NCBI GenBank assembly: GCA_964019135.1
Contig: OZ025249.1
Span: 2,852,001-2,916,000, forward strand
Source of the DNA: Arenicola marina
Lineage: Eukaryota > Annelida > Polychaeta > Arenicolidae
Direction of reading: 5' to 3'
DNA length: 64,000 nucleotides
The notes beneath the pieces were generated by a model. It was not told the DNA's origin, did not search any database, and saw only the letters and a program-made list of their open reading frames with translations. The translations under genes were made by a program, and so were the position numbers. Each line of letters begins with the position of its first letter. Position 1 is the first letter of the stretch. Shown in pieces: positions 45,372 through 57,300 of the stretch.

Positions 45372-48300
45372 AGACCGGACACAGACTGGCGTCCAGCTGT
45401 ACGTCACAGCTGAAAGTGTTCGGTAGACCGGACACAGACTGGCGTCCAGCTGTACGTCACAGCTGAAAGTGTTCGGTAGACCGGACACAGACTGGCGTCC
45501 AGCTGTACGTCACAGCTGAAAGGGTTCTGAAGACCGGACACAGACTGGCGTCCAGCTGTACGTCACAGCTGAAAGGGTTCTGAAGACCGGACACAGACTG
45601 GCGTCCAGCTGTACGTCACAGCTGAAAGGGTTCTGAAAACCGGACACAGACTGGCGTCCAGCTGTACGTCACAGCTGAAAGGGTTCTGAAGACCGGACAC
45701 AGGCTGGCGTCCAGCTGTACGTCACAACTGAAAGGGTTCTGAAGACTGGACACAGACTGGCGTCCAGCTGTACGTCACAGCTGAAAGGGTTCTGAAGACC
45801 GGACACAGACTGGCGTCCAGCTGTACGTCACAGCTGAAAGTGTTCGGTAGACCTGACACAGACTGGCGTCCAGCTGTACGTCACAGCTGAAAGGGTTCTG
45901 AAGACCGGACACAGACTGGCGTCCTGTTGTACGTCACAGCTGAAAGGGTTCTGAAGACCGGACACAGACTGGCGTCCAGCTGTACGTCACAGCTGAAAGG
46001 GTTCTGAAGACCGGACACAGACTGGCGTCCAGCTGTACGTCACAACTGAAAGGGTTCTGAAGACTGGACACAGACTGGCGTCCAGCTGTACGTCACAGCT
46101 GAAAGGGTTCTGAAGACCGGACACAGACTGGCGTCCAGCTGTACGTCACAGCTGAAAGGGTTCTGAAGACCGGACACAGACTGGCGTCCTGCTGTACGTC
46201 ACAGCTGAAAGGGTTCTGAAGACTGGACACAGACTGGCGTCCAGCTGTACGTCACAGCTGAAAGGGTTCAGAAGACCGGACACAGACTGGCGTCCAGCTG
46301 TACGTAACAGCTGAAAGTGTTCTGAAGACCGGACACAGACTGGCGTCCTGCTGTACGTCACAGCTGAAAGGGTTCTGAAGACCGGACACAGACTGGCGTC
46401 CAGCTGTACGTCACAGCTGAAAGGGTTCTGAAGACCGGACACATACTGGCGTCCAGCTGTACGTCACAACTGAAAGGGTTCTGTAGCCCGGACACAGACT
46501 GGCGTCCTGCTGTACGTCACAGCTGAAAGTGTTCTGAAGACCGGACACAGACTGGCGTCCAGCTGTACGTCACAACTGAAAGGGTTCTGAAGACCGGACA
46601 CAGACTGGCGTCCAGCTGTACGTCACAGCTGAAAGGGTTCTGAAGACCGGACACAGACTGGCGTCCTGCTGTACGTCACAGCTGAAAGGGTTCTGAAGAC
46701 TGGACACAGACTGGCGTCCAGCTGTACGTCACAGCTGAAAGGGTTCAGAAGACCGGACACAGACTGGCGTCCAGCTGTACGTCACAGCTGAAAGTGTTCT
46801 GAAGACCGGACACAGACTGGCGTCCTGCTGTACGTCACAGCTGAAAGGGTTCTGAAGACCGGACACAGACTGGCGTCCAGCTGTACGTCACAGCTGAAAG
46901 GGTTCTGAAGACCGGACACATACTGGCGTCCAGCTGTACGTCACAACTAAAAGGGTTCTGAAGACCGGACACAGACTGGCGTCCTGTCGTACGTCACAGC
47001 TGAAAGGGTTCTGAAGACCGGACACAGACTGGCGTCCAGCTGTACGTCACAGCTGAAAGGGTTCTGAAGACCGGACACATACTGGCGTCCAGCTGTACGT
47101 CACAACTGAAAGGGTTCTGAAGACCGGACACAGACTGGCGTCCTGTCGTACGTCACAGCTGAAAGGGTTCTGAAGACCGGACACAGACTGGCGTCCAGCT
47201 GTACGTCACAGCTGAAAGTGTTCTGTAGCCCGGACACAGACTGGCGTCCTGCTGTACGTCACAGCTGAAAGTGTTCTGAAGACCGGACACAGACTGGCGT
47301 CCAGCTGTACGTCACAACTGAAAGGGTTCTGAAGACCGGACACAGACTGGCGTCCTGCTGTACGTCACAACTGAAAGGGTTCTGAAGACCGGACACAGAC
47401 TGGCGTCCTGCTGTACGTCACAGCTGAAAGGGTTCTGAAGACCGGACACAGACTGGCGTCCAGCTGTACGTCACAGCTGAAAGTGTTCGGTAGACCGGCC
47501 ACAGACTGGCGTCCAGCTGTACGTCACAGCTGAAAGTGTTCGGTAGACCGGACACAGACTGGCGTCCAGCTGTACGTCACAGCTGAAAGGGTACTGAAGA
47601 CCGGACACAGACTGGCGTCCAGCTGTACGTCACAGCTGAAAGGGTTCTGAAGACCGGACACAGACTGGCGTCCAGCTGTACGTCACAGCTGAAAGTGTTC
47701 GGCAGACCGGACACAGACTGGCGTCCAGCTGTACGTCACAGCTGAAAGTGTTCGGTAGACCGGACACAGACTGGCGTCCAGCTGTACGTCACAGCTGAAA
47801 GGGTTCAGAAGACCGGACACAGACTGGCGTCCAGCTGTACGTCACAGCTGAAAGTGTTCTGAAGACCGGACACAGACTGGCGTCCTGCTGTACGTCACAG
47901 CTGAAAGGGTTCTGAAGACCGGACACAGACTGGCGTCCAGCTGTACGTCACAGCTGAAAGGGTTCTGAAGACCGGACACATACTGGCGTCCAGCTGTACG
48001 TCACAACTGAAAGGGTTCTGAAGACCGGACACAGACTGGCGTCCTGTCGTACGTCACAGCTGAAAGGGTTCTGAAGACCGGACACAGACTGGCGTCCAGC
48101 TGTACGTCACAGCTGAAAGTGTTCTGTAGCCCGGACACAGACTGGCGTCCTGCTGTACGTCACAGCTGAAAGTGTTCTGAAGACCGGACACAGACTGGCG
48201 TCCAGCTGTACGTCACAACTGAAAGGGTTCTGAAGACCGGACACAGACTGGCGTCCTGCTGTACGTCACAACTGAAAGGGTTCTGGAGACCGGACACAGA

Positions 48301-50220
48301 CTGGCGTCCTGCTGTACGTCACAGCTGAAAGTGTTCAGAAGACCGGACACAGACTGGCGTCCAGCTGTACGTCACAGCTGAAAGTGTTCGGTAGACCGGA
48401 CACAGACTGGCGTCCAGCTGTACGTCACAACTGAAAGAGTTCTGAAGACTGGACACAGACTGGCGTCCTGCTGTACGTCACGGCTGAAAGGGTTCTGAAG
48501 ACCGGACACAGACTGGCGTCCAGCTGTACGTCACAGCTGAAAGGGTTCTGAAGACCGGACACAGACTGGCGTCCAGCTGTACGTCACAGCTGAAAGGGTT
48601 CTGAAGACCGGACACAGACTGGCGTCCAGCTGTACGTCACAGCTGAAAGGGTTCTGAAGACCGGACACAGACTGGCGTCCTGCTGTACGTCACAGCTGAA
48701 AGGGTTCTGAAGACTGGACACAGACTGGCGTCCAGCTGTACGTCACAGCTGAAAGGGTTCAGAAGACCGGACACAGACTGGCGTCCAGCTGTACGTCACA
48801 GCTGAAAGTGTTCTGTAGAACGGACACAGACTGGCGTCCTGCTGTACGTCACAGCTGAAAGTGTTCTGAAGACCGGACACAGACTGGCGTCCAGCTGTAC
48901 GTCACAACTGAAAGGGTTCTGAAGACCGGACACAGACTGGCGTCCTCCTGTACGTCACAACTGAAACGGTTCTGAAGACCGGACACAGACTGGCGTCCTG
49001 CTGTACGTCACAGCTGAAGGGGTTCTGAAGACTGGACACAGACTGGTGTCCAGCTGTACGTCACAGCTGAAAGTGTTCGGTAGACCGGACACAGACTGGC
49101 GTCCAGCTGTACGTCACAGCTGAAAGTGTTCTGAAGACCGGACACAGACTGGACTCCTGCTGTACGTCACAGCTGAAAGGGTTCTGAAGACTGGACACAG
49201 ACTGGCGTCCTGCTGTACGTCACAGCTGAAAGTGTTCTGAAGACCGGACACAGACTGGCGTCCTGCTGTACGTCACAGCTGAAAGTGTTCTGTAGACCGG
49301 ACACAGACTGGCGTCCTGCTGTACGTCACAGCTGAAAGTGTTCTGAAGACCGGACAGACTGGCGTCCAGCTGTACGTCACAACTGAAAGGGTTCTGAAGA
49401 CCGGACACAGACTGGCGTCCTGCTGTACGTCACAACTGAAACGGTTCTGAAGACCGGACACAGACTGGCGTCCTGCTGTACGTCACAGCTGAAAGTATTC
49501 TGAAGACCGGACACAGACTGGCGTCCAGCTGTACGTCACAGCTGAAAGTGTTCGGTAGACCGGCCACAGACTGGCGTCCAGCTGTACGTCACAGCTGAAA
49601 GTTTTCGGTAGACCGGACACAGACTGGCGTCCTGTTGTACGTCACAGCTGAAAGGGTTCTGAAGGCCGGACACAGACCGCCGTCCAGCTGTACGTCACAA
49701 CTGAAAGGGTTCTGAAGACTGGACACAGACTGGCGTCCAGCTGTACGTCACAGCTGAAAGGGTTCTGAAGACCGGACACAGACTGGCGTCCAGCTGTACG
49801 TCACAGCTGAAAGGGTTCTGAAGACCGGACACAGACTGGCGTCCAGCTGTACGTCACAGCTGAAAGGGTTCTGAAGACCGGACACAGACTGGCGTCCTGA
49901 TGTACGTCACAGCTGAAAGGGTGCTGAAGACTGGACACAGACTGGCGTCCAGCTGTACGTCACAGCTGAAAGGGTTCAGAAGACCGGACACAGACTGGCG
50001 TCCAGCTGTACGTCACAACTGAAAGGGTTCTGAAGACTGGACACAGACTGGCGTCCAGCTGTACGTCACAGCTGTAAGGGTTCTGAAGACCGGACACAGA
50101 CTGGCGTCCAGCTGTACGTCACAACTGAAAGGGTTCTGAAGACCGGACACAGACTGGCGTCCTGCTGTACGTCACAGCTGAAAGTGTTCTGTAGACCGGG
50201 CACAGACTGGCGTCCTGCAG
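45342..50220. repeat. 53-bp array, about 92 units, starting in the last codons of the RING gene
   Basis: The unit carries 'agctgtacgtcacagctgaa' and 'gaccggacacagactggcgt'. The first unit is the coding end of the RING gene (CTSQLKVF and TGA), so the array grew from the gene's own 3' coding sequence. Variants (ggtagacc, tgtagccc, tcagaaga, cctgct for ccagct) recur in the same order in several blocks, which shows higher-order duplication. The last unit ends 'gcgtcctgcag'. Confidence 0.95.
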
Positions 50221-50304
50221 CCACGCGGACTGGTTTACGTGGGCCGCGGGGGTCTGGCTTTCTCAAGTCCTGCCCCGGGAGAGAGTCTCTTCAGTAGCAG
50301 TTGA
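50221..50304 (+). other. Possible alternative last exon of the RING gene
   Basis: After cag at 50218-50220 there is a GC-rich open stretch of 27 codons and TGA (PRGLVYVGRGGLAFSSPAPG...). If the 53-bp array is intronic, this would be the true C-terminus. No strong donor could be assigned at the left end, so the exon is a suggestion only. Confidence 0.25.
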
Positions 50305-50309
50305 TTTGT

Positions 50310-50650
50310 TTACAGTGCAGAGACGTCGCTTCGGTAACACGTGTTTACCGTGCAGGGACGTCGTTTTGGTAACACGTGTTTGCAGTGCAGGGACGTCGCT
50401 TTGTTAACACATGTGTTCACAGTGCAACAACGTCGCTTCGGTAACACATGTGTTTACAGTGCAGCAACGTCGCTTCGGTAACACATGTGTTTACAGTGCA
50501 GCAACGTCGCTTCGGTAACACTTGTACAGTGCAGAGACGTCACTTTGATAACACATATGTTTGCAGTGCAGGGACGTCGCTTTGTTAACACATGTGTTTA
50601 CAGTGCAGCAACGTCGCTTCGGTAACACGTGTACAGTGCAGAGACGTCAC
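50310..50650. repeat. 37-bp array, about nine units
   Basis: Units contain 'acagtgcagcaacgtcgctt' and 'cggtaacacatgtgttt'. Some are shortened to about 25-30 bp. It directly follows the RING-gene region. Confidence 0.9.
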
Positions 50651-51341
50651 TTAGGACGCAAACTGGAGACGTTGTCTAGCGCAGGGACTATTTATTGTTT
50701 GATATCAATTAACCAACTCTATAATGTTAGATGCGGTTTTTGATTTTTCGAATCGATTTAAAACACTTCAATGTGCGAATAAATGCTAACACACTAGTAC
50801 CTGCATCATTGATTTTGTTCCCCGAGGGGCGTTATTTCAACAAGTGTAAAACTGCGGAAAAAGAAAAAAAATATCGGACAGTGATCGCAATCTGTAGCAA
50901 GTGAAAACGGATGGTCATACCTTGGTGTTCATTTATTATAAGATACATAAAAAAGAAAGGGCTACAGCACAAGAATTCTTAAAATCAAACCATACAAAAC
51001 ATATACTTGCAATTGCACACTTTATCGTTGGGCAGAAAAATAGATCTTGGCCGCTTGGATAATTTACCAAATGATTCGGTTTGATAATATATATGCGTAG
51101 ATACGCTGCTCTGCAGTGGTATTTTGGCACTAACATTGAAGGCTATGACGAGTGCTGGTTGTCAACAATCCGCCGTACAACTTTATCTAAGACTTATCAA
51201 ATCGTTCAGGCTAAAGTCCTGGGAGCGTTTTGGCTTAGTCAACAGGCGCACGGGCAACTCATGCCAGCACTGGCGCTTGTAGAGCGCTGATTGTCCCAAT
51301 GTATCCGCCATCTCTTACAGGCGGCCCTGGTCCTTAACGCC
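50651..51341 (-). other. 3' flank of the minus-strand gene
   Basis: It lies downstream of the stop codon at 51342 and should hold the 3' untranslated region. A minus-strand AATAAA (tttatt at about 50933) is a possible polyadenylation signal. No other feature. Confidence 0.35.
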
Positions 51342-54300
51342 TTAACTGGATGCCACGGAGCCAGACTTCAGGGGTTTGAGAGTGCGTGGTTTGACAGGAC
51401 CGGGCTTACGCCCTCCCGGAGACTGGGTCGAGGACACTGAGCTGGTGCCCTGATTGGCTGGGGCGCCCAAGCCGAATGCCGCTCGCATCAAACCCTGGCC
51501 GGCCTTTTTCTGAAAAAAAAGCTAAATGTATTATTTATAGACAATCATCACTATTCGCTGATGGCCGCAAAGTAGCACTACACTCTTTACTGTGTTTTTG
51601 CTGATGGCCGCACGGTGGCGCTACACCACTCACCGTGTTTTCGCTGATGGCCGCATGGTGGCGTTGCTTCTGCTTGGCGTCAAAATCCAACATGTACTTT
51701 GGGAACAATGTCTTCTCATCGTATGCAACCCGCAAACCTGCAAAACATATCGCGAGCGTAAGTCACTGCCAACACCGCTCAGGCAACAGCGCTAACTCCC
51801 CCTCCAACATCGCCCAGGCAACAGTGCTAACTACCCCTCCAACATCGCCCAGGCAACAGTGCAAACTCCCCCTCCAACACCGTCCAGGCAACAGTGCTAA
51901 CTCCCCCTCCAACATCGCCCAGGCAACAGTGCTAACTCCCCCTCCAACACCGCCCAGGCAACAGTGCTAACTCCCCCTCCAACATCGCCCAGGCAACAGT
52001 GCTAACTCCCCCTCCAACACCGCCCAGGCAACAGTGCTAACTCCCCCTCCGACATCGCCCAGGCAACAGTGCTAACTCCCCCTCTAACATCGCCAAGGCA
52101 ACAGTGCTAACTCCCCCTCCAACACCGCCCAGGTAACAGTGCTAACTCCCCCTCCAACATCGCCCAGGCAACAGTGCTAACTCCCCTTCCAACACCGCCC
52201 AGGCAACAGCGCTAACTCCCCCTCCAACATCGCCCAGGCAACAGTGCTAACACCGCCTCCAACATCGCCCAGGCAACAGTGCTAACACCGCCTCCAACAC
52301 CGCCCAGGCAACAGTGCTAACTCCCTTGCCAACACCGCCCAGCCAACAGTGCTAACTCCCCTTCCAACACCGCCCAGGCAACAGCGCTAACTCCCCCACC
52401 CCCAACATCGCCCAGGCAACAGCGCTAACTCCCCCTCCAACATCGCCCAGGTAACAGTGCTAACACCGCCTCCAACACCGCCCAGGCAACAGTGCTAACA
52501 CCGCCTCCAACACCGCCCAGGCAACAGTGCTAACTCCCCTGCCAACACCGCCCAGGCAACAGCGCTAACTCCCCCTCCAACATCGCCCAGGCAACAGCGC
52601 TAACTCCCCCTCCAACATCGCTCAGGCAACAGTGCTAACTACCCCTCCAACATCGCCCAGGCAACAGTGCAAACTCCCCCTCCAACACCGCCCAGGCAAC
52701 AGTGCTAACTCCCCCTCCAACATCGCCCAGGCAACAGTGCTAACTCCCCCTCCAACACCGCCCAGGCAACAGTGCTAACTCCCCCTCCAACATCGCCCAG
52801 GCAACAGTGCTAACTCCCCCTCCAACACCGCCCAGGCAACAGTGCTAACACCGCCTCCAACATCGCCCAGGCAACAGTGCTAACACCGCCTCCAACACCG
52901 CCCAGGCAACAGTGCTAACTCCCTTGCCAACACCGCCCAGCCAACAGTGCTAACTCCCCTTCCAACACCGCCCAGGCAACAGCGCTAACTCCCCCACCCC
53001 CAACATCGCCCAGGCAACAGCGCTAACTCCCCCTCCAACATCGCCCAGGTAACAGTGCTAACACCGCCTCCAACACCGCCCAGGCAACAGTGCTAACACC
53101 GCCTCCAACACCGCCCAGGCAACAGTGCTAACTCCCCTGCCAACACCGCCCAGGCAACAGCGCTAACTCCCCCTCCAACATCGCCCAGGCAACAGCGCTA
53201 ACTCCCCCTCCAACATCGCTCAGGCAACAGTGCTAACTACCCCTCCAACATCGCCCAGGCAACAGTGCAAACTCCCCCTCCAACACCGCCCAGGCAACAG
53301 TGCTAACTCCCCCTCCAACATCGCCCAGGCAACAGTGCTAACTCCCCCTCCAACACCGCCCAGGCAACAGTGCTAACTCCCCCTCCAACATCGCCCAGGC
53401 AACAGTGCTAACTCCCCCTCCAACACCGCCCAGGCAACAGTGCTAACTCCCCCTCCGACATCGCCCAGGCAACAGTGCTAACTCCCCCTCTAACATCGCC
53501 AAGGCAACAGTGCTAACACCGCCTCCAACACCGCCCAGGCAACAGTGCTAACACCGCCTCCAACACCGCCCAGGCAACAGTGCTAACTCCCCTGCCAACA
53601 CCGCCCAGGCAACAGCGCTAACTCCCCCTCCAACATCGCCCATGCAACAGCGCTAACTCCCCCTCCAACATCGCCCAGGCAACAGTGCTAACTACCCCTC
53701 CAACATCGCCCAGGCAACAGCGCTAACTCCCCCTCCAACATCGCCCAGGCAACAGTGCTAACACCGCCTCCAACATCGCCCAGGCAACAGTGCAAACTCC
53801 CCCTCCAACACCGCCCAGGCAACAGTGCTAACTCCCCCTCCAACATCGCCCAGGCAACAGTGCTAACTCCCCCTCCAACACCGCCCAGGCAACAGTGCTA
53901 ACTCCCCCTCCAACATCGCCCAGACAACAGTGCTAACTCCCCCTCCAACACCGCCCAAGCAACAGTGCTAACTCCCCCTCCGACATCGCCCAGGCAACAG
54001 TGTTAACTCCCCCTCTAACATCGCCAAGGCAACAGTGCTAACTCCCCCTCCAACACCGCCCAGGTAACAGTGCTAACTCCCCCTCCAACATCGCCCAGGC
54101 AACAGTGCTAACTCCCCTTCCAACACCGCCCAGGCAACAGCGCAAACTCCCCCTCCAACATCGCCCAGGCAACAGTGCTAACACCGCCTCCAACATCGCC
54201 CAGGCAACAGTGCTAACACCGCCTCCAACACCGCCCAGGCAACAGTGCTAACTCCCCTGCCAACACCGCCCAGGCAACAGTGCTAACTCCCCTTCCAACA

Positions 54301-57300
54301 CCGCCCAGGCAACAGCGCTAACTCCCCCTCCAACATCGCCCAGGCAACAGCGCTAACTCCCCCTCCAACATCGCCCAGGTAACAGTGCTAACACCGCCTC
54401 CAACACCGCCCAGGCAACAGTGCTAACTCCCCTACCAACACCGCCCAGGCAACAGCGCTAACTCCCCCTCCAACATCGCCCAGGCAACAGTGCTATCACC
54501 GCCTCCAACACCGCCCAGGCAACAGCGCTAACTCCCCTTCCAACACCGCCCGGGCAACAGCGCTAACTCCCCCTCCAACATCGCCCAGGTAACAGTGCTA
54601 ACACCGCCTCCAACACCGCCCAGGCAACAGTGCTAACTCCCCTACCAACACCGCCCAGGCAACAGCGCTAACTCCCCCTCCAACATCGCCCAGGCAACAG
54701 TGCTAACTCCCCCTCCAACACCGCCCAGGCAACAGCGCTAACTCCCCCTCCAACACCGCCCAGGCAACAGCGCTAACTCCCCCTCCAACATCGCCAAGGC
54801 AACAATGCTAACACCGCCTCCAACACCGCCCAGGCAACAGTGCTAACTCCCTTTCCAACATCGCCGAGGCAACAGTGCTAACAGCGCCTCCAATACCGCC
54901 CAGGCAACAACGCTAACTTCCCTTCCAACACTGCCCAGGCAACAGTGCTAACACCCCTTCCAACACCGCCCAGGCAACAGTGCTAACTCTCCCTCCAACA
55001 CCGCCCAGGCAACAGTGCTAACTCCCCTTCCAACATCGCCCAGACAACAGTGCTAACTCCCCTTCCAACACCGCCCAGGCAACAGTGCTAACTCCCCTTC
55101 CAGCATCGCCCAGACAACAGTGCTAACCCCCCTTCCAACACCGCCCAGGCAACAGTGCTAACTCCCCTTCCAACACCGCCCAGGTAACAGTGCTAACACC
55201 GCCTCCAACACCGCCCAGGCAACAGTGCTAACTCCCCCTCCAACACCGCCCAGGCCACAGTGCTAACTTCCCTTCCAACACCGCCCAGGCAACAGTGCTA
55301 ACTCCCCTTCCAACATCGCCTAGGCAACAGTGCTAACACCGCCCCCAACACCGCCCAGGCAACAGTGCTAACACCGCCCAGGCAACAGTGCTAACACCGC
55401 CTCCAACACCGCCCAGGCAACAGTGCTAACACCGCCCAGGCAACAGTGCTAACACCGCCTCCAACACCGCCCAGGCAACAGCGCTAACTTCCCTTCCAAC
55501 ACCTCCCAGGCAACAGTGCTAAGTCCCCTTCCAACATCGCCCAGGCAACAGTGCTAACTCCCCTTCCAACACCGCCCAGACAACAGCGCGGTAACTCACC
55601 CTCGGCTAGTGGGGTAACTCACCCTCGGCCAGCGCGGTAACTCACCCTCGGCCAGGGGGGTAACTCACCCTCGGCCAGCGCGGTAACTCACCCTCGGCCC
55701 GCGCGGTAACTCACCCTCCGCCAGAGGGGTAACTCACCCTCGGCCAGCGGGGTAACTCACCCTCCGCCAGCGCGGTGACCCACCCTAGGCCAGCGGGGTA
55801 ACTTACCCTCCGCCAGCGGCGTAACTCACCCTCGGCCAGCGCGGTAATTCACCCTCGGCCAGCGCGGTAACTCACCCTCGGCCAGCGGCGTAACTCACCC
55901 TCTGCCAGCGGGGTAACTCACCCTCGGCCAGCGTGGTAACCCACCCTCGGCCAGCGGCGTTACTCACCCTAGGCCAGCGGGGTAACTCACCCTCCGCCAG
56001 CGCGGTGACCTACCCTCGGCCAGCGCGGTAACTCACCCTCGGCCAGCGCGGTAACTCACCCTCGGCCAGCGCGGTAACTCACCCTCGGCCAGCGCGGTAA
56101 CTCACCCTCGGCCAGCGCGGTAACTCACCCTCGGCCAGCGAGGTAACTCACCCTCTGCCAGCGGGGTAACCCACCCTCCGCCAGCGCGGTGACCCACCCT
56201 CGGCCAGCGGGGTAACTCACCCTCCGCCAGCGGCGTAACTCACCCTCGGCCAGCGCGGTAACTCACCCTCTGCCAGCGGGGTAACTCACTCTCCGCCAGC
56301 GCGGTGACTCACCCTCCGCCAGCGCGGTGACTCACCCTCGGCCAGCGGGGTAACTCACCCTCCGCCAGCGCGGCGACTCACCCTCGGCCAGCGCGGTAAC
56401 TCACCCTCTGCCAGCGGGGTAACCCACCCTCCGCCAGCGCGGTGACCAACCCTCGGCCAGCGGGTTAACTCACCCTCCGCCAGCGGCGTAACTCACCCTC
56501 GGCCAGCGCGGTAACTCACCCTCTGCCAGCGGGGTAACTCACTCTCCGCCAGCGCGGTGACTCACCCTCCGCCAGCGCGGTGACTCACCCTCGGCCAGCG
56601 GGGTAACTCACCCTCGGCCAGCGGGGTAACTCACTCTCCGCCAGCGCGGTGACTCACCCTCCGCCAGCGCGGTAACTCACCCTCTGCCAGCGGGGTAACC
56701 CACCCTCCGCCAGCGCGGTGACCCACCCTCGGCCAGCGGGGTAACTCACCCTCCGCCAGCGGCGTAACTCACCCTCGGCCAGCGGGGTAACTCACCCTCG
56801 GCCAGCGGGGTAACTCACCCTCGGCCAGCGGGGTAACTCACCTTCCGCCAGCGCAGGGACCCTGGCGCTGGGCTCGGGCTCTGGCGCCTTCTCCGTGAAG
56901 TACTTGTGTGGGTGGAGCATGAAGTCCGGTTTGGTGAGGACCCCGACACTCTGTAGGTCTTTGGTGTCCAGCGCCTGGAGGGAGATAAAAGGGGAAGTGT
57001 CAGCGGTTCGGTGGGGGTGATTGACGGTGAAGGACGGTTCGGTGGGGGTGATTGACGGTGAAGGGCGGTTCGGTGGGGGTGATTGACGGTGAAGGGCGGT
57101 TCGGTGGGGGTGATTGACGGTGAAGGGCGGTTCGGCGGGGGTGACTGACGGTGAAGGACGGTTCGGTGGGGGTGATTGACGGTGAAGGACGGTTCGGTGG
57201 GGGTGATTGACGGTGAAGGGCGGTTCGGTGGGGGTGATTGACGGTGAAGGGCGGTTCGGTGGGGGTGATTGACGGTGAAGGGCGGTTCGGCGGGGGTGAC

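Noticed and set aside
45342-50220. CRISPR-like regularity
   Set aside because: The repeats are directly adjacent, without unique spacers, in a eukaryotic intron or 3' region, so this is a minisatellite. The same holds for the other arrays.
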